A stretch of 64,000 bases of DNA from Ogataea parapolymorpha DL-1 (Eukaryota > Ascomycota > Pichiomycetes > Pichiales > Pichiaceae), in contig NC_027864.1 of assembly GCF_000187245.1 (NCBI RefSeq), positions 434,001 to 498,000 of the forward strand. The letters are read 5' to 3'. Position 1 is the stretch's first letter. Each line of letters begins with the position of its first letter. Positions 50,875 to 61,121 of this stretch are shown one piece after another. Below the pieces are notes generated by a model. The model searched no databases, was not told the origin of the DNA, and saw only the letters and a list, made by a program, of their open reading frames with translations. Made by a program: the position numbers and the translations under genes.

Positions 50875-52877
50875 CTAATAGTCCGGACAGAGGCCGTCGC
50901 TCTTGACGAGACGGTAAACCTGGTGTGTTAGTAAGGACAATGTTAGTACTTACATCGTGCACGGATGCGTTGACAAACTGTCTGGCCTCGAGCGTCATCC
51001 AGATCTTAAGCATGTGCAGCTTGTCGCTGTTCTGTAGTATTAGTTTACCATCCTGGAAACTAAGTTTCCGCAAGATTGGCAACGATCTATGCCTTGTTAG
51101 TATTCATTCAGTACGTGGGGAATCCCACATTCCATGCAAATACACACCTGGCAAAAAGGTCAAGGTCCGGGTCCAGTTGGCGTCCTATACCTTCCATGAG
51201 CAATATTGCTACTATCACCGTGATGAAGTCCCCGTCCATGCGGACATGGTGCGACCGCACCATGCCGAGCATTTGGTCTAGCAAGTCTCCAATTGATATC
51301 GATCCCAGTGTGAATGTCCGCTGTTTCACTCTATTGACGAGTCTCTCTACCTTCATCTTGAACACTTCCGTGTCAATGGCCGATCCTGGTGTTTTTGAGC
51401 GTTCTATCATCAGCGTGCCTGCCTGGTAGCCGTCAAACTGCGACAGGGCATTGAACAGAGAGATGAAGTTGTATCTATCGGTGTCATCGAGCTCTGTCAC
51501 CAGACCCGCGTCGATCAGACATATTTGAGGGTGGTAGTCCTCTTTGTCTAATTTTTCGAGCTCTGCCATCAGTTCAGACGCTTGGTTGATCTTGCGCAGA
51601 CGAGCCATCAGCTGGTCTGTTTCCAGCTCGTCCGAGATCGTCTCGCGCGTCTTTCTATTCCGCTGCACAAAGCGAACAAAAATATTGCCCGGGTGCAAGT
51701 CGGCATGAATAAAGTTGTCTAAAATAAGCATCTTGAGGAACGCGTCTATCATGCTGTCGCTGACCTCTTTAGAAATGTGCTTGCCTCCTTTGGTGAGGTC
51801 CAGTATCTTTGTCATCGAGAGGCCTTTGATTTCCTGTTCCACGAGCACTTTCCGCGAACTGATATTCATGAACGGCTTAGGGAATCGGATCTCGTCGCCA
51901 GGGAACTTTTCCTTGAACTTCAGCAAGTTGTGGCCCTCTATTCTGAGGTCCAGCTGCATTTTCATCAATATAGAGAACTGTTCCACCTCCTGCGGTAAAG
52001 AGAGCCATTCCATGGTAGGAATAACGTCTATCGCGTTCGCAAAGAACCGCATAAGGCGCAGGTCTCTCTCGATTTTGACCTCAATGTTTGGATGCACAAC
52101 CTTGACAGCAACGTATTGTTCGTGGTCCTCCTCGGCAAACTTCTTGTTCAGCTTCGCCTTGTACACTTGCGCAATGGCTCCACAGCCAATGGGCACGGGA
52201 TCAAACTCGTCAAACACGTCCTCCAGCTTGTTCCCGCCAAAGGTGCTCTCGATTATCTGTCTGGTGTGGCGGAACGAGTGGGACTTTGCATTGGAGTGCA
52301 ATTGAGCCAGCTCCTCACACAGACCTTTGGAAAATATATCGGTACGCGAGGCGGCCCATTGACCAAGCTTGATGAAGGAGGCCCCGGCAAGCTCTGCCAA
52401 ATGACGAACCAGCCGATACCATAGCAACGCTCCCGATGTGTCGCCCTCCTTATTGCGTTTGCCAAAGAAAACTATCGGGTAGGTCGCAAACATGGGTATA
52501 AATAGAGACGTGAGCTCCACAAACCGCGTGACAGTAATCACCGGCTCCCAGACATAGTCTAGCAGCCAGTACTTGATGTAGTAGAACCAGCCGGTAAATT
52601 TGCGGCTCTTCTGCTCGCGCCGGATCTCGTTGGATTCCTTTTCCAGCTCCTTTTGCGAGGCAACATAGAGTCCCATCTCGTAGGTTGGCTGCTGAGAGTC
52701 TACCACTAGCTGGTTTTTGTTGCTCAAAACTAGAGGGTTTTTGTACAGGCCTCTGGACACCCTTGCGTCATTCAAGAGCGAATTCTGGCACCAGTACGCG
52801 GTCAGCACGCCGGCTCCGGCTCCAAGAGCCAGTCGGATGCTGCGCTTGTGCACAATTGGCAGCGCTAGGCGGAACAT
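50875..52877 (-). CDS. CQD1: Mitochondrial ADCK2/UbiB-like atypical kinase, CQD1 type, three exons
   Basis: Spliced CDS: 52877-51148, 51086-50954, 50919-50875 (636 codons with the stop). Exon 1 holds a mitochondrial N-terminus with one hydrophobic helix (about 14-30), KLGQWAASRTD (the KxGQ motif), GCGAIAQVYKAK, VKVVHPNI and the HADLHPGN catalytic-type loop. Without splicing, exon 1 reads into intron 1 and stops after LFARCVF. Splicing restores LFARSLPILRKL and then a conserved-looking tail ending VYRLVKSDGLCPDY. Cqd1 (YPL109C) helps distribute coenzyme Q and phospholipids between membranes. Both introns keep the frame and have TACTAAC boxes. The alternative ADCK family member Mcp2/Cqd2 is less likely. 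Confidence 0.85.
50920..50953 (-). other. CQD1: Intron 2 of CQD1 (34 nt)
   Basis: GTAAGT donor at 50953, two TACTAAC sequences and a CAG acceptor at 50920. It lies exactly between codons. The branch A of the second box is only about 8 nt from the acceptor and about 25 nt from the donor. Retention would shift the frame and add about 45 unrelated residues. Confidence 0.7.
51087..51147 (-). other. CQD1: Intron 1 of CQD1 (61 nt)
   Basis: GTGTGT at the 5' end, branch box TACTAAC (51102-51096) and TAG at the 3' end. It splits a codon after two bases. A nearby GTATTT donor would break the frame, so GTGTGT is preferred despite being off-consensus. Confidence 0.8.
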
Positions 52878-52931
52878 GGCAAATAAATAATATTTATTTT
52901 TATTTTTTGCCGTAGCAACTAAGTATACACT

Positions 52932-53483
52932 TTACATCTGCTCCTCTTTAATCACGTCGATGAGCCAATCGAGGCCCTCGGACAGTCCTTCGCCCTTGAT
53001 GGCACTGGACGCAACGATGCTCCAACTGCGGTCTTTCAGATCCACCAGTCCCAGTGCCTTCGACACCTCGGCCGCCGTCAAGGCGCCCGGCTGATCCTGC
53101 TTGTTGGCAAACACGAGCAATGCGCTGTCTGTGAGCTCGTCCTCCTTCAGCATCATGTGTAATTCCTTTTTGGCCACCTCTATACGCTCCTTGTCCGTGG
53201 AATCGACAACAAAGATCACTGCTGCGGTGTTGGCGTAGTAGCATCGCCAGTACGGACGGATCGATGTTTGCCCACCCAGGTCCCACATGTTGATGGATAT
53301 GTTTTTGTATGTTAGTGTTTCGACGTTGAATCCGATCGTAGGCTTGGTCTTCACCACCTCGCCCATTTGCAGCTTATACAGAATGGTGGTCTTGCCCGCG
53401 CCGTCCAGACCGAGAATGAGAATGCGGATCTCCTTGTTCACGCCCCAGAGTCGCCCAAAAATGCCGCTAAAGACGTTTCCCAT
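52932..53483 (-). CDS. ARL1: Arf-like GTPase ARL1
   Basis: A 183-residue Arf-family GTPase, the size of yeast Arl1. Gly2 ([18 protein letters not shown]) is the myristoylation site, GLDGAGKT (24-31) the P-loop, WDLGGQ the switch 2 motif, and NKQD the base-specificity motif. It acts at the trans-Golgi with the golgin Imh1. It lies 54 bp from the start of CQD1, in the same direction. Confidence 0.93.
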   Translation of the reverse strand: MGNVFSGIFGRLWGVNKEIRILILGLDGAGKTTILYKLQMGEVVKTKPTIGFNVETLTYKNISINMWDLGGQTSIRPYWRCYYANTAAVIFVVDSTDKERIEVAKKELHMMLKEDELTDSALLVFANKQDQPGALTAAEVSKALGLVDLKDRSWSIVASSAIKGEGLSEGLDWLIDVIKEEQM

Positions 53484-53710
53484 GGTTTTGCCTTTATATT
53501 AATATAAAAATATTTAAAACTTGGGCATCTGGCCAAATCACGGCTTCTCGCCAAATCCGGTAAAAACACACATCCGGGCTCTGTTGGCGTCCTAGTCCCG
53601 GAGCTCGCCAGGCTACTATGGCAATGTCTACTGCGCCAATCCAACGCCTTCTGCCGTCTACCAGAGATCGACAGACCAGAATTGTCTCGACACTACTAGT
53701 CCCGTGCAAA

Positions 53711-55045
53711 TTATTCTTGGCCCGCGACAGGGCCGCCCTCACGCTCCGCAACTCGCTGGAGAATCGTCTTGATCATCTCGTTGCCTGTCTTGTTAGCCTC
53801 GCCGATCATCGGCATGAAGAAATTCTGGGTCTTAACAAACCTGTCCTTGTACAGCCCGTAGTCTCCGAACGAAACGATGCTCGACCATTCGCGTGCGGCA
53901 ATGACAAAATTCAAATCGTCCTGACGGAACGAGGTCTTGCTCAGACCGTCCTCCAGACACTCCTCCAGTAGGCCAGGCGTGCAAAACAGATACTCTGTCA
54001 CGCCGAGGAAAATACGAAACAGCGGAGTGGAGCAAATGATGTGGTCGTACGGCACAATGCCCAGACAGCTCCAGCTATCCACAATTGCCAAAAGCGACAG
54101 GTGCGAGTTAGGCTGCTTGCCCTCTGGAGGGATCTTACTCAGCGAGTACTGCTGGAGCAGGTTGTCGTCGAGCAATAGAGTGTGGTCCTTAGGTAGCTTC
54201 CCGAAAACGGCCTGTTTGGCAGCAAACACTCTGCGCCGCAGCTCGTCGCCCTTGTTCTGGATCATGAGCGAAAACAGCTCCGTGCACGAGTTGGCATATT
54301 GCAAAATCTGCTCGTGGGCCGACGGATTCGTGATTGCGAGGCCTGCGTAGACGTGGTACTTGTTGCTGTAGATTCTGAGACTGATGTTGATTTTGGCATT
54401 CTCTATTCCTCCCAGCCATTTCGGGGTCTCCCAGGGGTACTGGTTGTTGTTGTGCCAGGCCACCCCCATGCTGAGAAATGCCGCGTGGGTCACAGCCTGT
54501 GTGTCGGCTGTGATTCTGTCGTGTTCCTGGAAGCTCAGATAAACGTGTTTGGAGTTCAGACACGACAGCAGCGACTCGACCAGGTTGAAGCTAGCGTCGC
54601 TGGCGCGGTGTTTGATCAGCACCAGCGGCTGGCCCGTGGTGTCAACGTTCGGTCCGTGCAACGAGTGCATCGACACGATATCCAGGTCTTCAGGTAAATA
54701 CTCTTCAAACGCCCGGATCTCGGCCTGTTTGCAGGAGGTCTGGCCGCCCACGACGGCGCCGAGCTTGGTGGATGGCGCGTACATCTTGACGACCTTGGCG
54801 ATGTTCTCGGCCTCCACGCTGTAAATGACCAAGTCGCTTTTACGCGAGACCAGATGCCCGTTTTTTAGCACCTCAAACGGCTCGGCGCTGAACTTTTCGT
54901 AGTTCTCCTCTCTGTCGCAGCCACACACGTTCCAGCCGGCCTGGCTAAATCGGCGGGCATACAGGAGGCCCATGTCGCCGAGGCCGATGATGCCAATGGT
55001 TTTTGTCGCCTTGAGAGTGGCGATCTCAGAATCAGCTAAAATCAT
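53711..55045 (-). CDS. TYR1: Prephenate dehydrogenase (NADP+)
   Basis: A 444-residue enzyme with an N-terminal Rossmann motif (GIIGLGDMGLLYARRF, about 17-32), the VVGGQTSCKQAE segment, and the SMHSLHGPNVDTTGQPLVLIKHR substrate region (about 145-168). The late DRITADTQAVTHAAFLSMG helix is the family's dimer/active-site segment. It converts prephenate to 4-hydroxyphenylpyruvate in tyrosine synthesis. Yeast Tyr1 has 452 residues. Confidence 0.95.
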   Translation of the reverse strand: MILADSEIATLKATKTIGIIGLGDMGLLYARRFSQAGWNVCGCDREENYEKFSAEPFEVLKNGHLVSRKSDLVIYSVEAENIAKVVKMYAPSTKLGAVVGGQTSCKQAEIRAFEEYLPEDLDIVSMHSLHGPNVDTTGQPLVLIKHRASDASFNLVESLLSCLNSKHVYLSFQEHDRITADTQAVTHAAFLSMGVAWHNNNQYPWETPKWLGGIENAKINISLRIYSNKYHVYAGLAITNPSAHEQILQYANSCTELFSLMIQNKGDELRRRVFAAKQAVFGKLPKDHTLLLDDNLLQQYSLSKIPPEGKQPNSHLSLLAIVDSWSCLGIVPYDHIICSTPLFRIFLGVTEYLFCTPGLLEECLEDGLSKTSFRQDDLNFVIAAREWSSIVSFGDYGLYKDRFVKTQNFFMPMIGEANKTGNEMIKTILQRVAEREGGPVAGQE

Positions 55046-55176
55046 CGAGGTCTAAGTTTTTTATTGCGTCGATCGTCCAAATAACGACGCACAAGCTCGG
55101 GTGGAATAGGGTCAGACATGCCGACGAGGGAGGCCCAAAAGCTGCCAAGAGCGGTCTCTTTTACTATACAGTGCCT

Positions 55177-55186
55177 TATATATAAA
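55177..55186 (+). promoter_or_regulatory. TATA box of MSB1
   Basis: tatatataaa lies about 120 bp before the MSB1 ATG, within the 260-bp divergent region shared with TYR1. Confidence 0.55.
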
Positions 55187-55305
55187 GGAGCTGGTACGTC
55201 TTACTGCTGAGGTTTTTCCAAAATCTGTCTGCCCCCCTTCTGCTATCCCCTTGATCTTTTTCCACTTTCTATTTTTTGTTTACCATTTTTCCTTGTGTTC
55301 TTCCC

Positions 55306-58170
55306 ATGGCCAAACCACTTCCCAGCCTGCCTGCCTTTAAAATGGCCGAACCTGAAGAGGTCGGCTCGTTTATCTACAGTGCAGATCTGGACAGAGCAGC
55401 CGCAGCAGACTACAAACCGAAAACACAGTACCGGTATGGCCTCGCTGGCGACAAGTACGACGTGGAATTCCAGAGGAAAGACGTGAAAGACGCGATCCAC
55501 ATCATCACGTCCGAAATTAAACGCAAAGGAACAAAAACGCCGTATCTACTATTGCCCTTCAGACCACAACAACACGAGCCGGCCCTCAAATCTTTCCTAA
55601 ATGAGATATTCGACAACGGAAAAGTGGCAGATCCAGAAATAATCCGCGAAGAAGTCAGGCAAGTGAGCCCCTACGTGCTGATCAGCGCGCTCAAATTTTT
55701 CTGGTGTCGACTCCCGGGAAACTGCGTGATAGGCTGGAAGACGTACACCAAGTTCGTCACGCTTGACGAGGAGGCAGGCTTCCCCAAACGTGCGTTTTTG
55801 GAGTTCATGCCCAGCTGTCTTTCGTCGGGCGCGCATGCGTCGATCGTCTATGATTTCTTTGACCTCATCGTTGCACTGATTCTCAACTCAAAGCACAACA
55901 TGCTTAGTGCAAAGAAGGTGGCCAGGCTATGTGGCCTGTGGGCATTCCATCCGGTGAAGAATAAGCAAAACGAAACCCCAAGTTTCGAGAGAGGCATGTA
56001 CGAGTGGATACCTGCAGGCGATGCAACCTTCCATTTACTGCTTTCCTTCTTGAACTCGATGCCGCCAAAGGGCCAGATCGAAAAGCTGCCCAAATCATTA
56101 CAACATATTCTGAAAAATACACCATACCCTCCACCGGCAACAACCACCTCCAGCTCGTCCTCGCGTTTTCTCCAGGAGGTGCCGATGGTCACTATCAAGG
56201 TGAACAATCCATCAAAGAATCCGGCTGAACTGCTGGTAAGAGTCTCCAAGACCCTGAAATTCAATGACCCCACCGTATTCTACACAAGAGAAGACTATCT
56301 ACTCCTCAAGCGGCTATTTAAAGATGTGGACGGTCTTATAAGCAAGCTCTCGAGCGAAGGAAGCCGTCTTTTGGACAATATGTGCATATACGACGAAGAC
56401 ATGATCAGCGATGGCACGTCGGGTAACAAGCTGGCTTACAAGCTTGTTCCAGGTTGGTCGGAAGATATGACATCTCCCAAGCCCGTCGAGCTGCGCGATG
56501 CCGATTACTTCACAGCTACCGTTTCGAGGGCTACTATAGACGACTACTTCATATGGACATGGTTGGCTTCCCTGGGTAGCGAGGAAACTAGTGCCAAAAA
56601 GAAAATGTTTGGTAAAACCTACATCCTAGAGGTCGAGCTTGCAGAAGGATTCAAGAAATGGGTCATTGTGGAAGAGCAGGATATTGAAAGGGATGGCTAT
56701 GATATTGAGATAGAGCTCAAGCGGGAAAAACTCAAGGATTTGCAAGACAAGATTCGGGAGGCTGAGAAGGAGGTCGAGAAAATGAAGTCGGCCAATAGAA
56801 CGAGGGTTGTGTCCGAGAGCAAAGACCTGAATGATATCACCAATAAAATGTCCGAGCCTCTTCCGTCCAAGCCATATCAAACGAGCCCGTTGCCGCCTCC
56901 TCCTGTGCCTGAAAAGGATTTTCCAAGCACTCCTGACGGGAAAGAGAACGGGTCTCCCAACCCTCCAAATGAGCGCGGAGTCAAAGCCAATAGCGGCAGC
57001 TCTTATTATACTGCAGTCCAAACTCCGTCTCCTGTGAAGGACGAAAGAAAACCGCCACCAATGAGACCCATTAGCGAACAATCACATGAGGTTGACAGTT
57101 CAGGATATTCGTTGCCACCTCCGGCCAGTCTGCCTGAAAACAAGCCCATGCACGTTAATAACAGACTCCCACCACCGAAGGACGACTACTTTGCTCCACA
57201 GCCGCAGCAGACACATCACAGCGAACAGCCTGCCAATGTTTTGCAAAACTCTCCTGGGTCGTACAACCAAAAACCTCTTCCACCGGCAAAGCAGACAGTT
57301 GTTCCGGGCTCCTTTTCATACCAGGCACGGGGACCTGCTTCTGCAAAGCCTTCGCCAGAAGCCACTACCACTGCTGCCCCAGCATCTCCTTCCTTGGCAC
57401 CAATGGCAGCCTCGTCGCCGGCTTCAGTCTCCATGTCCAGCTTTGAGCCGCCAAAGATGCAGCAGCAGATACGCAATTCCAAGATTTTCGACGATATCGA
57501 AAGTTTGGAGTCTGAACTGATGGATGTCTTGAAGGATGACGAGGAGCCCACGGACTCAGCCGATCCGTCACCGCAGAAACCTACACTATCGCCTCCTGTT
57601 CAAACACGCGCTCCAGTGCAGACGGCACCACCATCTATTCCAAACCAGGCCATGCAACGCTACTCTCACCACGGCGCTCCTTCTATGGGCTACGGCATCA
57701 ACGCTCCTCATCCAGCCTACGCATCGTCGACTCCACGGTCTCGCTCGTCGTCTCCGCTGCGCTACGGCCAGAGCTTATCGCCGTCACCGGAACACGTGGC
57801 GCAGTCTCCCTACGGCTCTCCCAGCTTGGAACAACGCGGCAGAATGCCTCCTCCGATGCAGGCAGTGCAGGCAGTGCAACCAATGCCTATGAACTACTAT
57901 CCACAATACCCCAAATACCGTACATACCCGGTGCCCCCACCAAACGGCTATGCTGTTCCACACGGTGCTCCCTACGGAGGCTACCCTCCGCCAAATGGCT
58001 ACGCTGCTGCTCCTATTCCTCCTCAGGGCTACGCACCTGCGCCAGCTTATGGTGGTGGCCATTTTGCCCCTGCTCCTGTGGGCCTTGCGCCCCGCCACAA
58101 GAACAAGAACCAGAACACAAACAAGACTCAGGCGCGCAATGCTCTCATGAAAGGCGATTTCGGTATATGA
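55306..58170 (+). CDS. MSB1: Polarity protein MSB1 (RhoGAP-like fold, Pro-rich tail)
   Basis: A 954-residue protein. The N-terminal 480 residues match the fungal Msb1/Mug8 domain: PEIIREEVRQVSPYVLISALKFFWCRLPGNCVIGW, KTYTKFV, ARLCGLWAFHP, DYFIWTWLASLGSEE. This domain has a RhoGAP-like fold without the arginine finger. The rest is a Pro/Ser/Tyr-rich tail with a short coiled coil (about 485-520), PPP motifs and repeats of NGYA and PYGGYPP. Msb1 links Cdc42 and Rho1/Pkc1 at the bud tip. The first ATG in frame is 55306; one at 55342 (KMAEPEEVG) is also possible. Confidence 0.85.
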   Translation: MAKPLPSLPAFKMAEPEEVGSFIYSADLDRAAAADYKPKTQYRYGLAGDKYDVEFQRKDVKDAIHIITSEIKRKGTKTPYLLLPFRPQQHEPALKSFLNEIFDNGKVADPEIIREEVRQVSPYVLISALKFFWCRLPGNCVIGWKTYTKFVTLDEEAGFPKRAFLEFMPSCLSSGAHASIVYDFFDLIVALILNSKHNMLSAKKVARLCGLWAFHPVKNKQNETPSFERGMYEWIPAGDATFHLLLSFLNSMPPKGQIEKLPKSLQHILKNTPYPPPATTTSSSSSRFLQEVPMVTIKVNNPSKNPAELLVRVSKTLKFNDPTVFYTREDYLLLKRLFKDVDGLISKLSSEGSRLLDNMCIYDEDMISDGTSGNKLAYKLVPGWSEDMTSPKPVELRDADYFTATVSRATIDDYFIWTWLASLGSEETSAKKKMFGKTYILEVELAEGFKKWVIVEEQDIERDGYDIEIELKREKLKDLQDKIREAEKEVEKMKSANRTRVVSESKDLNDITNKMSEPLPSKPYQTSPLPPPPVPEKDFPSTPDGKENGSPNPPNERGVKANSGSSYYTAVQTPSPVKDERKPPPMRPISEQSHEVDSSGYSLPPPASLPENKPMHVNNRLPPPKDDYFAPQPQQTHHSEQPANVLQNSPGSYNQKPLPPAKQTVVPGSFSYQARGPASAKPSPEATTTAAPASPSLAPMAASSPASVSMSSFEPPKMQQQIRNSKIFDDIESLESELMDVLKDDEEPTDSADPSPQKPTLSPPVQTRAPVQTAPPSIPNQAMQRYSHHGAPSMGYGINAPHPAYASSTPRSRSSSPLRYGQSLSPSPEHVAQSPYGSPSLEQRGRMPPPMQAVQAVQPMPMNYYPQYPKYRTYPVPPPNGYAVPHGAPYGGYPPPNGYAAAPIPPQGYAPAPAYGGGHFAPAPVGLAPRHKNKNQNTNKTQARNALMKGDFGI

Positions 58171-58243
58171 CGGCCCTTAGACATTTTAATAGACGAACAC
58201 TATTTATCTGCGCTGACGTAAAAAAATTAGTTTCTTAAATTCA

Positions 58244-58648
58244 ATGTCCAAGCTGGTCAAGCTGCAACTCTCGTCGACAGCGCTGGCACAGTTTCCCGAT
58301 CTGCCTACGGAGCTGTCGCGCACAAAGCGCAAGCCGAAACCGAAGGTGAAACACGAGGAGGATGCTGTGGCGTCGCCCGTGCGAATTGAAGGAACAGACG
58401 AAAACGACAAAAAGAGGCGGATCATTATCAAGCCGCTAAAAAAGCCGGGCGTGCCTTCGTCTCCGGTAGTGGAGGACACTCCAAGCCGAGCAGAAACGCC
58501 TACGGGGAGCAAGGCGCGGGCAAGTGGCCTTTCGGGTGAGCTTGATCGCTCAGGAAGACCGTGCAAGCGGTGGACCAAAAAGACGCGCGTGTTCAAGACG
58601 TTCAGCGGCTGGGACGTCGAGGTTGGGATCTGGAGACCATGTACGTAG
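58244..58648 (+). CDS. IES4: INO80 complex subunit IES4-like
   Basis: A 134-residue basic protein. The last 35 residues (LDRSGRPCKRWTKKTRVFKTFSGWDVEVGIWRP) resemble the Ies4 core, in which a basic stretch leads to SF(S/T)GY..V..W. The middle part is charged with KHEEDA and KKRRIIIKPLKKP, with several likely phosphosites (Ies4 is a Mec1/Tel1 target in S. cerevisiae). The similarity is short, so I give moderate confidence. It starts 73 bp after MSB1. Confidence 0.6.
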   Translation: MSKLVKLQLSSTALAQFPDLPTELSRTKRKPKPKVKHEEDAVASPVRIEGTDENDKKRRIIIKPLKKPGVPSSPVVEDTPSRAETPTGSKARASGLSGELDRSGRPCKRWTKKTRVFKTFSGWDVEVGIWRPCT

Positions 58649-58744
58649 GTTCGTGCATTTTTGCTATGTACGATTTCACTAAATTTATCAATTACGAATG
58701 GGCTAATATTTGCGTCTGGCTAGGCTAAATAATTATTCCTTTTT

Positions 58745-59632
58745 ATGTTTAAGCTTTTGTCTTTTGCCAATGCTCCAGCGATTGTGCGGGCCAACCAAAA
58801 GGATTCGTATTTTGAGTCTAGGCTGCATAACCAGCTCTCTGACGTTGTGAAGGCCATCAAAGGTTCTCACTTTGTCCACAAGTACCCGGAGGAGCTACGA
58901 ACTCTGGCCACGGCCCTTTATCTGTGTCTCACAACATTGGTGGGTTCCAAGACTCTGGGTGAGGAGTACGTGGATCTGGTGTATGTGAGTCGTGATGGCC
59001 GCAAGATACCGAAATTTGCGTCCCGATTTGGCTTTGTCGTGGCGTATGTGCTCTTCCCCTATGCTGTTCGCCAATTGCTTCAAAAACTGAAATCACAGCA
59101 AAGCCGGCTAGCACAATGGGTTTCCGGCGTCAGCTACATCAACCTGATGGATCTCATGAATCTTCATCTGGCGCTTTTCTACTTCACAGGCAAGTACTAT
59201 CAGTTTGCGAAAAGACTCTTTGGTCTGCGATATGCGTTTGGGTATCGAGTGGACAAAAATCAGCAGGGAGCGCGAGGCAACTACGAGTTGCTGGGACTGC
59301 TGATCATCTTTCAGACGGTCTTCAAGAACGTGGCAAACGTGCGCAAACTGTGGGAGACCACAGAGACCGTTCAGGACTCCGGCGACCTGATCTACAGGTT
59401 CAGAGACCAGACGAGCGACGTTGTGGACCTTGCAGACCCAAATGTGCTGCCTTACCTGCCTGAGTCTTCGCGCACGTGCATGCTGTGTCTGTCGCCGATG
59501 AAGGACCCATCATGCGGCGAGTGTGGCCACGTCTTCTGCTGGAAGTGCGTGCTGGACTGGGTCAAGGAGCGCCAGGAGTGTCCGTTGTGCCGGGCCAAAA
59601 TGAGGGAGTCGCAGCTGCTACCTCTACGATAA
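58745..59632 (+). CDS. PEX10: Peroxisomal E3 ubiquitin ligase PEX10
   Basis: A 295-residue peroxisomal membrane protein with an N-terminal helical bundle (several hydrophobic segments between about 50 and 210) and a C-terminal C3HC4 RING (Cys245 to Cys282: CMLCLSPMKDPSCGECGHVFCWKC...CPLC). With Pex2 and Pex12 it forms the ligase pore that ubiquitinates Pex5 for recycling. The length agrees with the Hansenula PER8/PEX10 product. In methylotrophs it is needed for growth on methanol. Confidence 0.96.
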   Translation: MFKLLSFANAPAIVRANQKDSYFESRLHNQLSDVVKAIKGSHFVHKYPEELRTLATALYLCLTTLVGSKTLGEEYVDLVYVSRDGRKIPKFASRFGFVVAYVLFPYAVRQLLQKLKSQQSRLAQWVSGVSYINLMDLMNLHLALFYFTGKYYQFAKRLFGLRYAFGYRVDKNQQGARGNYELLGLLIIFQTVFKNVANVRKLWETTETVQDSGDLIYRFRDQTSDVVDLADPNVLPYLPESSRTCMLCLSPMKDPSCGECGHVFCWKCVLDWVKERQECPLCRAKMRESQLLPLR

Positions 59633-59663
59633 CTGTCTATGAACAATGCATTAAGGGTACGGA

Positions 59664-61121
59664 TCAGTTTCTATTAACACCCATTCGGAACAGCACCTGC
59701 TTGCCCTTCTTGCCCTTTCTGATCTCGAAGTCGGACTCCTCGCGTCGTTCCTGCAGGCCCTGGCCCCATTGCCCGATCGAGGTGTTGACCGGGTTGACCC
59801 TTGGTGGCTTGGGTTTCTGAACACTGGGCAGTTTCGGGAACAGCTGGTCGTCCAGAGCGGGGGCTTGTGGCTTGGGCTGCGAGTTGTTGAGATACGTCAG
59901 CCGCACGTTTGACGAGGTGCCTCTATTGACGACCGGTTTCGATTTCGGGGGCGGAGCTTTGCGCAGCCCCGTCGTGGGCTGGTTCTGGCCCCATGGACCC
60001 ACGGGCCGCGATGCTGGTGCAGTGCTGAGCGCAGGGAACTGCTGGTCGAGCAGCTTTTCGCGATTGTGGCTTTTGAGCTCTGTCTCAAGAAATTTGTGTG
60101 GGGACGAGTTTTTCGGGAACAGCTCCTTGAGCTCCAGCAGCAGCAAGCCCAGATCTTCAGCCGAGCTCTCCACAAACAGCTGGCGCAATTTCGCAAGCAC
60201 CGCGCGCTCGTTGCCGTTCTTGCCGAACTCGCCCACCAGCTTCTGGAACTCGTCCACTTTGGCCTGGTCATAGTTCAAGTAATGTCTAGCTCGCTCGTCG
60301 AGCCGCAGCTTCTTGGTCTCGTAGCTGTCCTTGGGCTCGTCCGGCTTCTTTTTCTCGATGGTCAGCTTGCCGCCAAACGCCGGCAGCTTGCGGTCGCCGC
60401 CCAGAATGGAGCCGTGCTCCTTGATCTGGTGCGCCCGCAGGTCCAGCTCGTCGCGGAACACGACAAACTTCTGGTCCAGGCAGGACTGCACGTTGCAAAC
60501 GTAGTGCGCTTCGTGGAAGTGCGACGCGAGATGGTCGTAGTTGCGGAAATACTGCGGTTTTGTAGCGTCGATCTGGTCGCAAATATGGCACTTCTCGTGC
60601 TTATCACGCATGTGCACAAACAGCTCGTCGTCGCTGTAGAACCGCTTCCCAGTGCAGAACCGGCACTGCGGGTGGCCCTTGAATCCATTCTGATCGCCCT
60701 TGACCTGGTGCTGGTGCAGCTGGCGCGAGTTGTACAGCTTGAGCTCGCACACAAACTGGTTTTTCTGGTTGGCGCAAATATTGCAAAAAACTCTGTCGTG
60801 CTGGGTGCGAACGTGCTCACTGAGCTGCTTGAAAGTGGTGAAGACAGTACTGCACCTAGGACACTTGTTGAGCAGCAGGTCAAGCGTCTGCTTCTTGGCG
60901 TCCTGCGACGTGAAGTCGATGGCGTACTTGTCGTCGGAGACTGCGACTGTCTGGCTCTCGGAGTCGGCAAACAGCACTCTGTCGTTCTCTGTACGACACA
61001 CCAGACACTGTTTCTTGTGGTACAGCGCACGGGTCCTGAACGCGCACACGTGGCACGTGTCGTGCTTGCAGGGTGTAACGGCCCTGATTTTGATCGGGTT
61101 CGTGCACACTATACAGGACAT
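59664..61121 (-). CDS. HEL2: RING/C2H2 ubiquitin ligase HEL2 (ZNF598 family)
   Basis: A 485-residue protein opening with a RING (CIVCTNPIKIRAVTPCKHDTCHVCAFRTRALYHKKQCLVCR, residues 3-42), followed by several C2H2-like fingers (about 85-240: CPRCSTVFTTFKQLSEHVRTQH, CRFCTGKRFYSDDELFVHMRDKH, C...H pairs) and a disordered Pro-rich tail. Hel2 marks collided ribosomes by ubiquitinating uS10 and starts ribosome quality control. It is shorter than S. cerevisiae Hel2 (639), mainly in the tail. Start codons of HEL2 and GEP4 are only 32 bp apart. Confidence 0.9.
   Translation of the reverse strand: MSCIVCTNPIKIRAVTPCKHDTCHVCAFRTRALYHKKQCLVCRTENDRVLFADSESQTVAVSDDKYAIDFTSQDAKKQTLDLLLNKCPRCSTVFTTFKQLSEHVRTQHDRVFCNICANQKNQFVCELKLYNSRQLHQHQVKGDQNGFKGHPQCRFCTGKRFYSDDELFVHMRDKHEKCHICDQIDATKPQYFRNYDHLASHFHEAHYVCNVQSCLDQKFVVFRDELDLRAHQIKEHGSILGGDRKLPAFGGKLTIEKKKPDEPKDSYETKKLRLDERARHYLNYDQAKVDEFQKLVGEFGKNGNERAVLAKLRQLFVESSAEDLGLLLLELKELFPKNSSPHKFLETELKSHNREKLLDQQFPALSTAPASRPVGPWGQNQPTTGLRKAPPPKSKPVVNRGTSSNVRLTYLNNSQPKPQAPALDDQLFPKLPSVQKPKPPRVNPVNTSIGQWGQGLQERREESDFEIRKGKKGKQVLFRMGVNRN

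Noticed and set aside
50774..51082. A separate 102-codon gene between GDE1 and CQD1
   Set aside because: Its first part is exon 2 of CQD1 and the remainder is intron and 3' read-through; splice signals explain it better.
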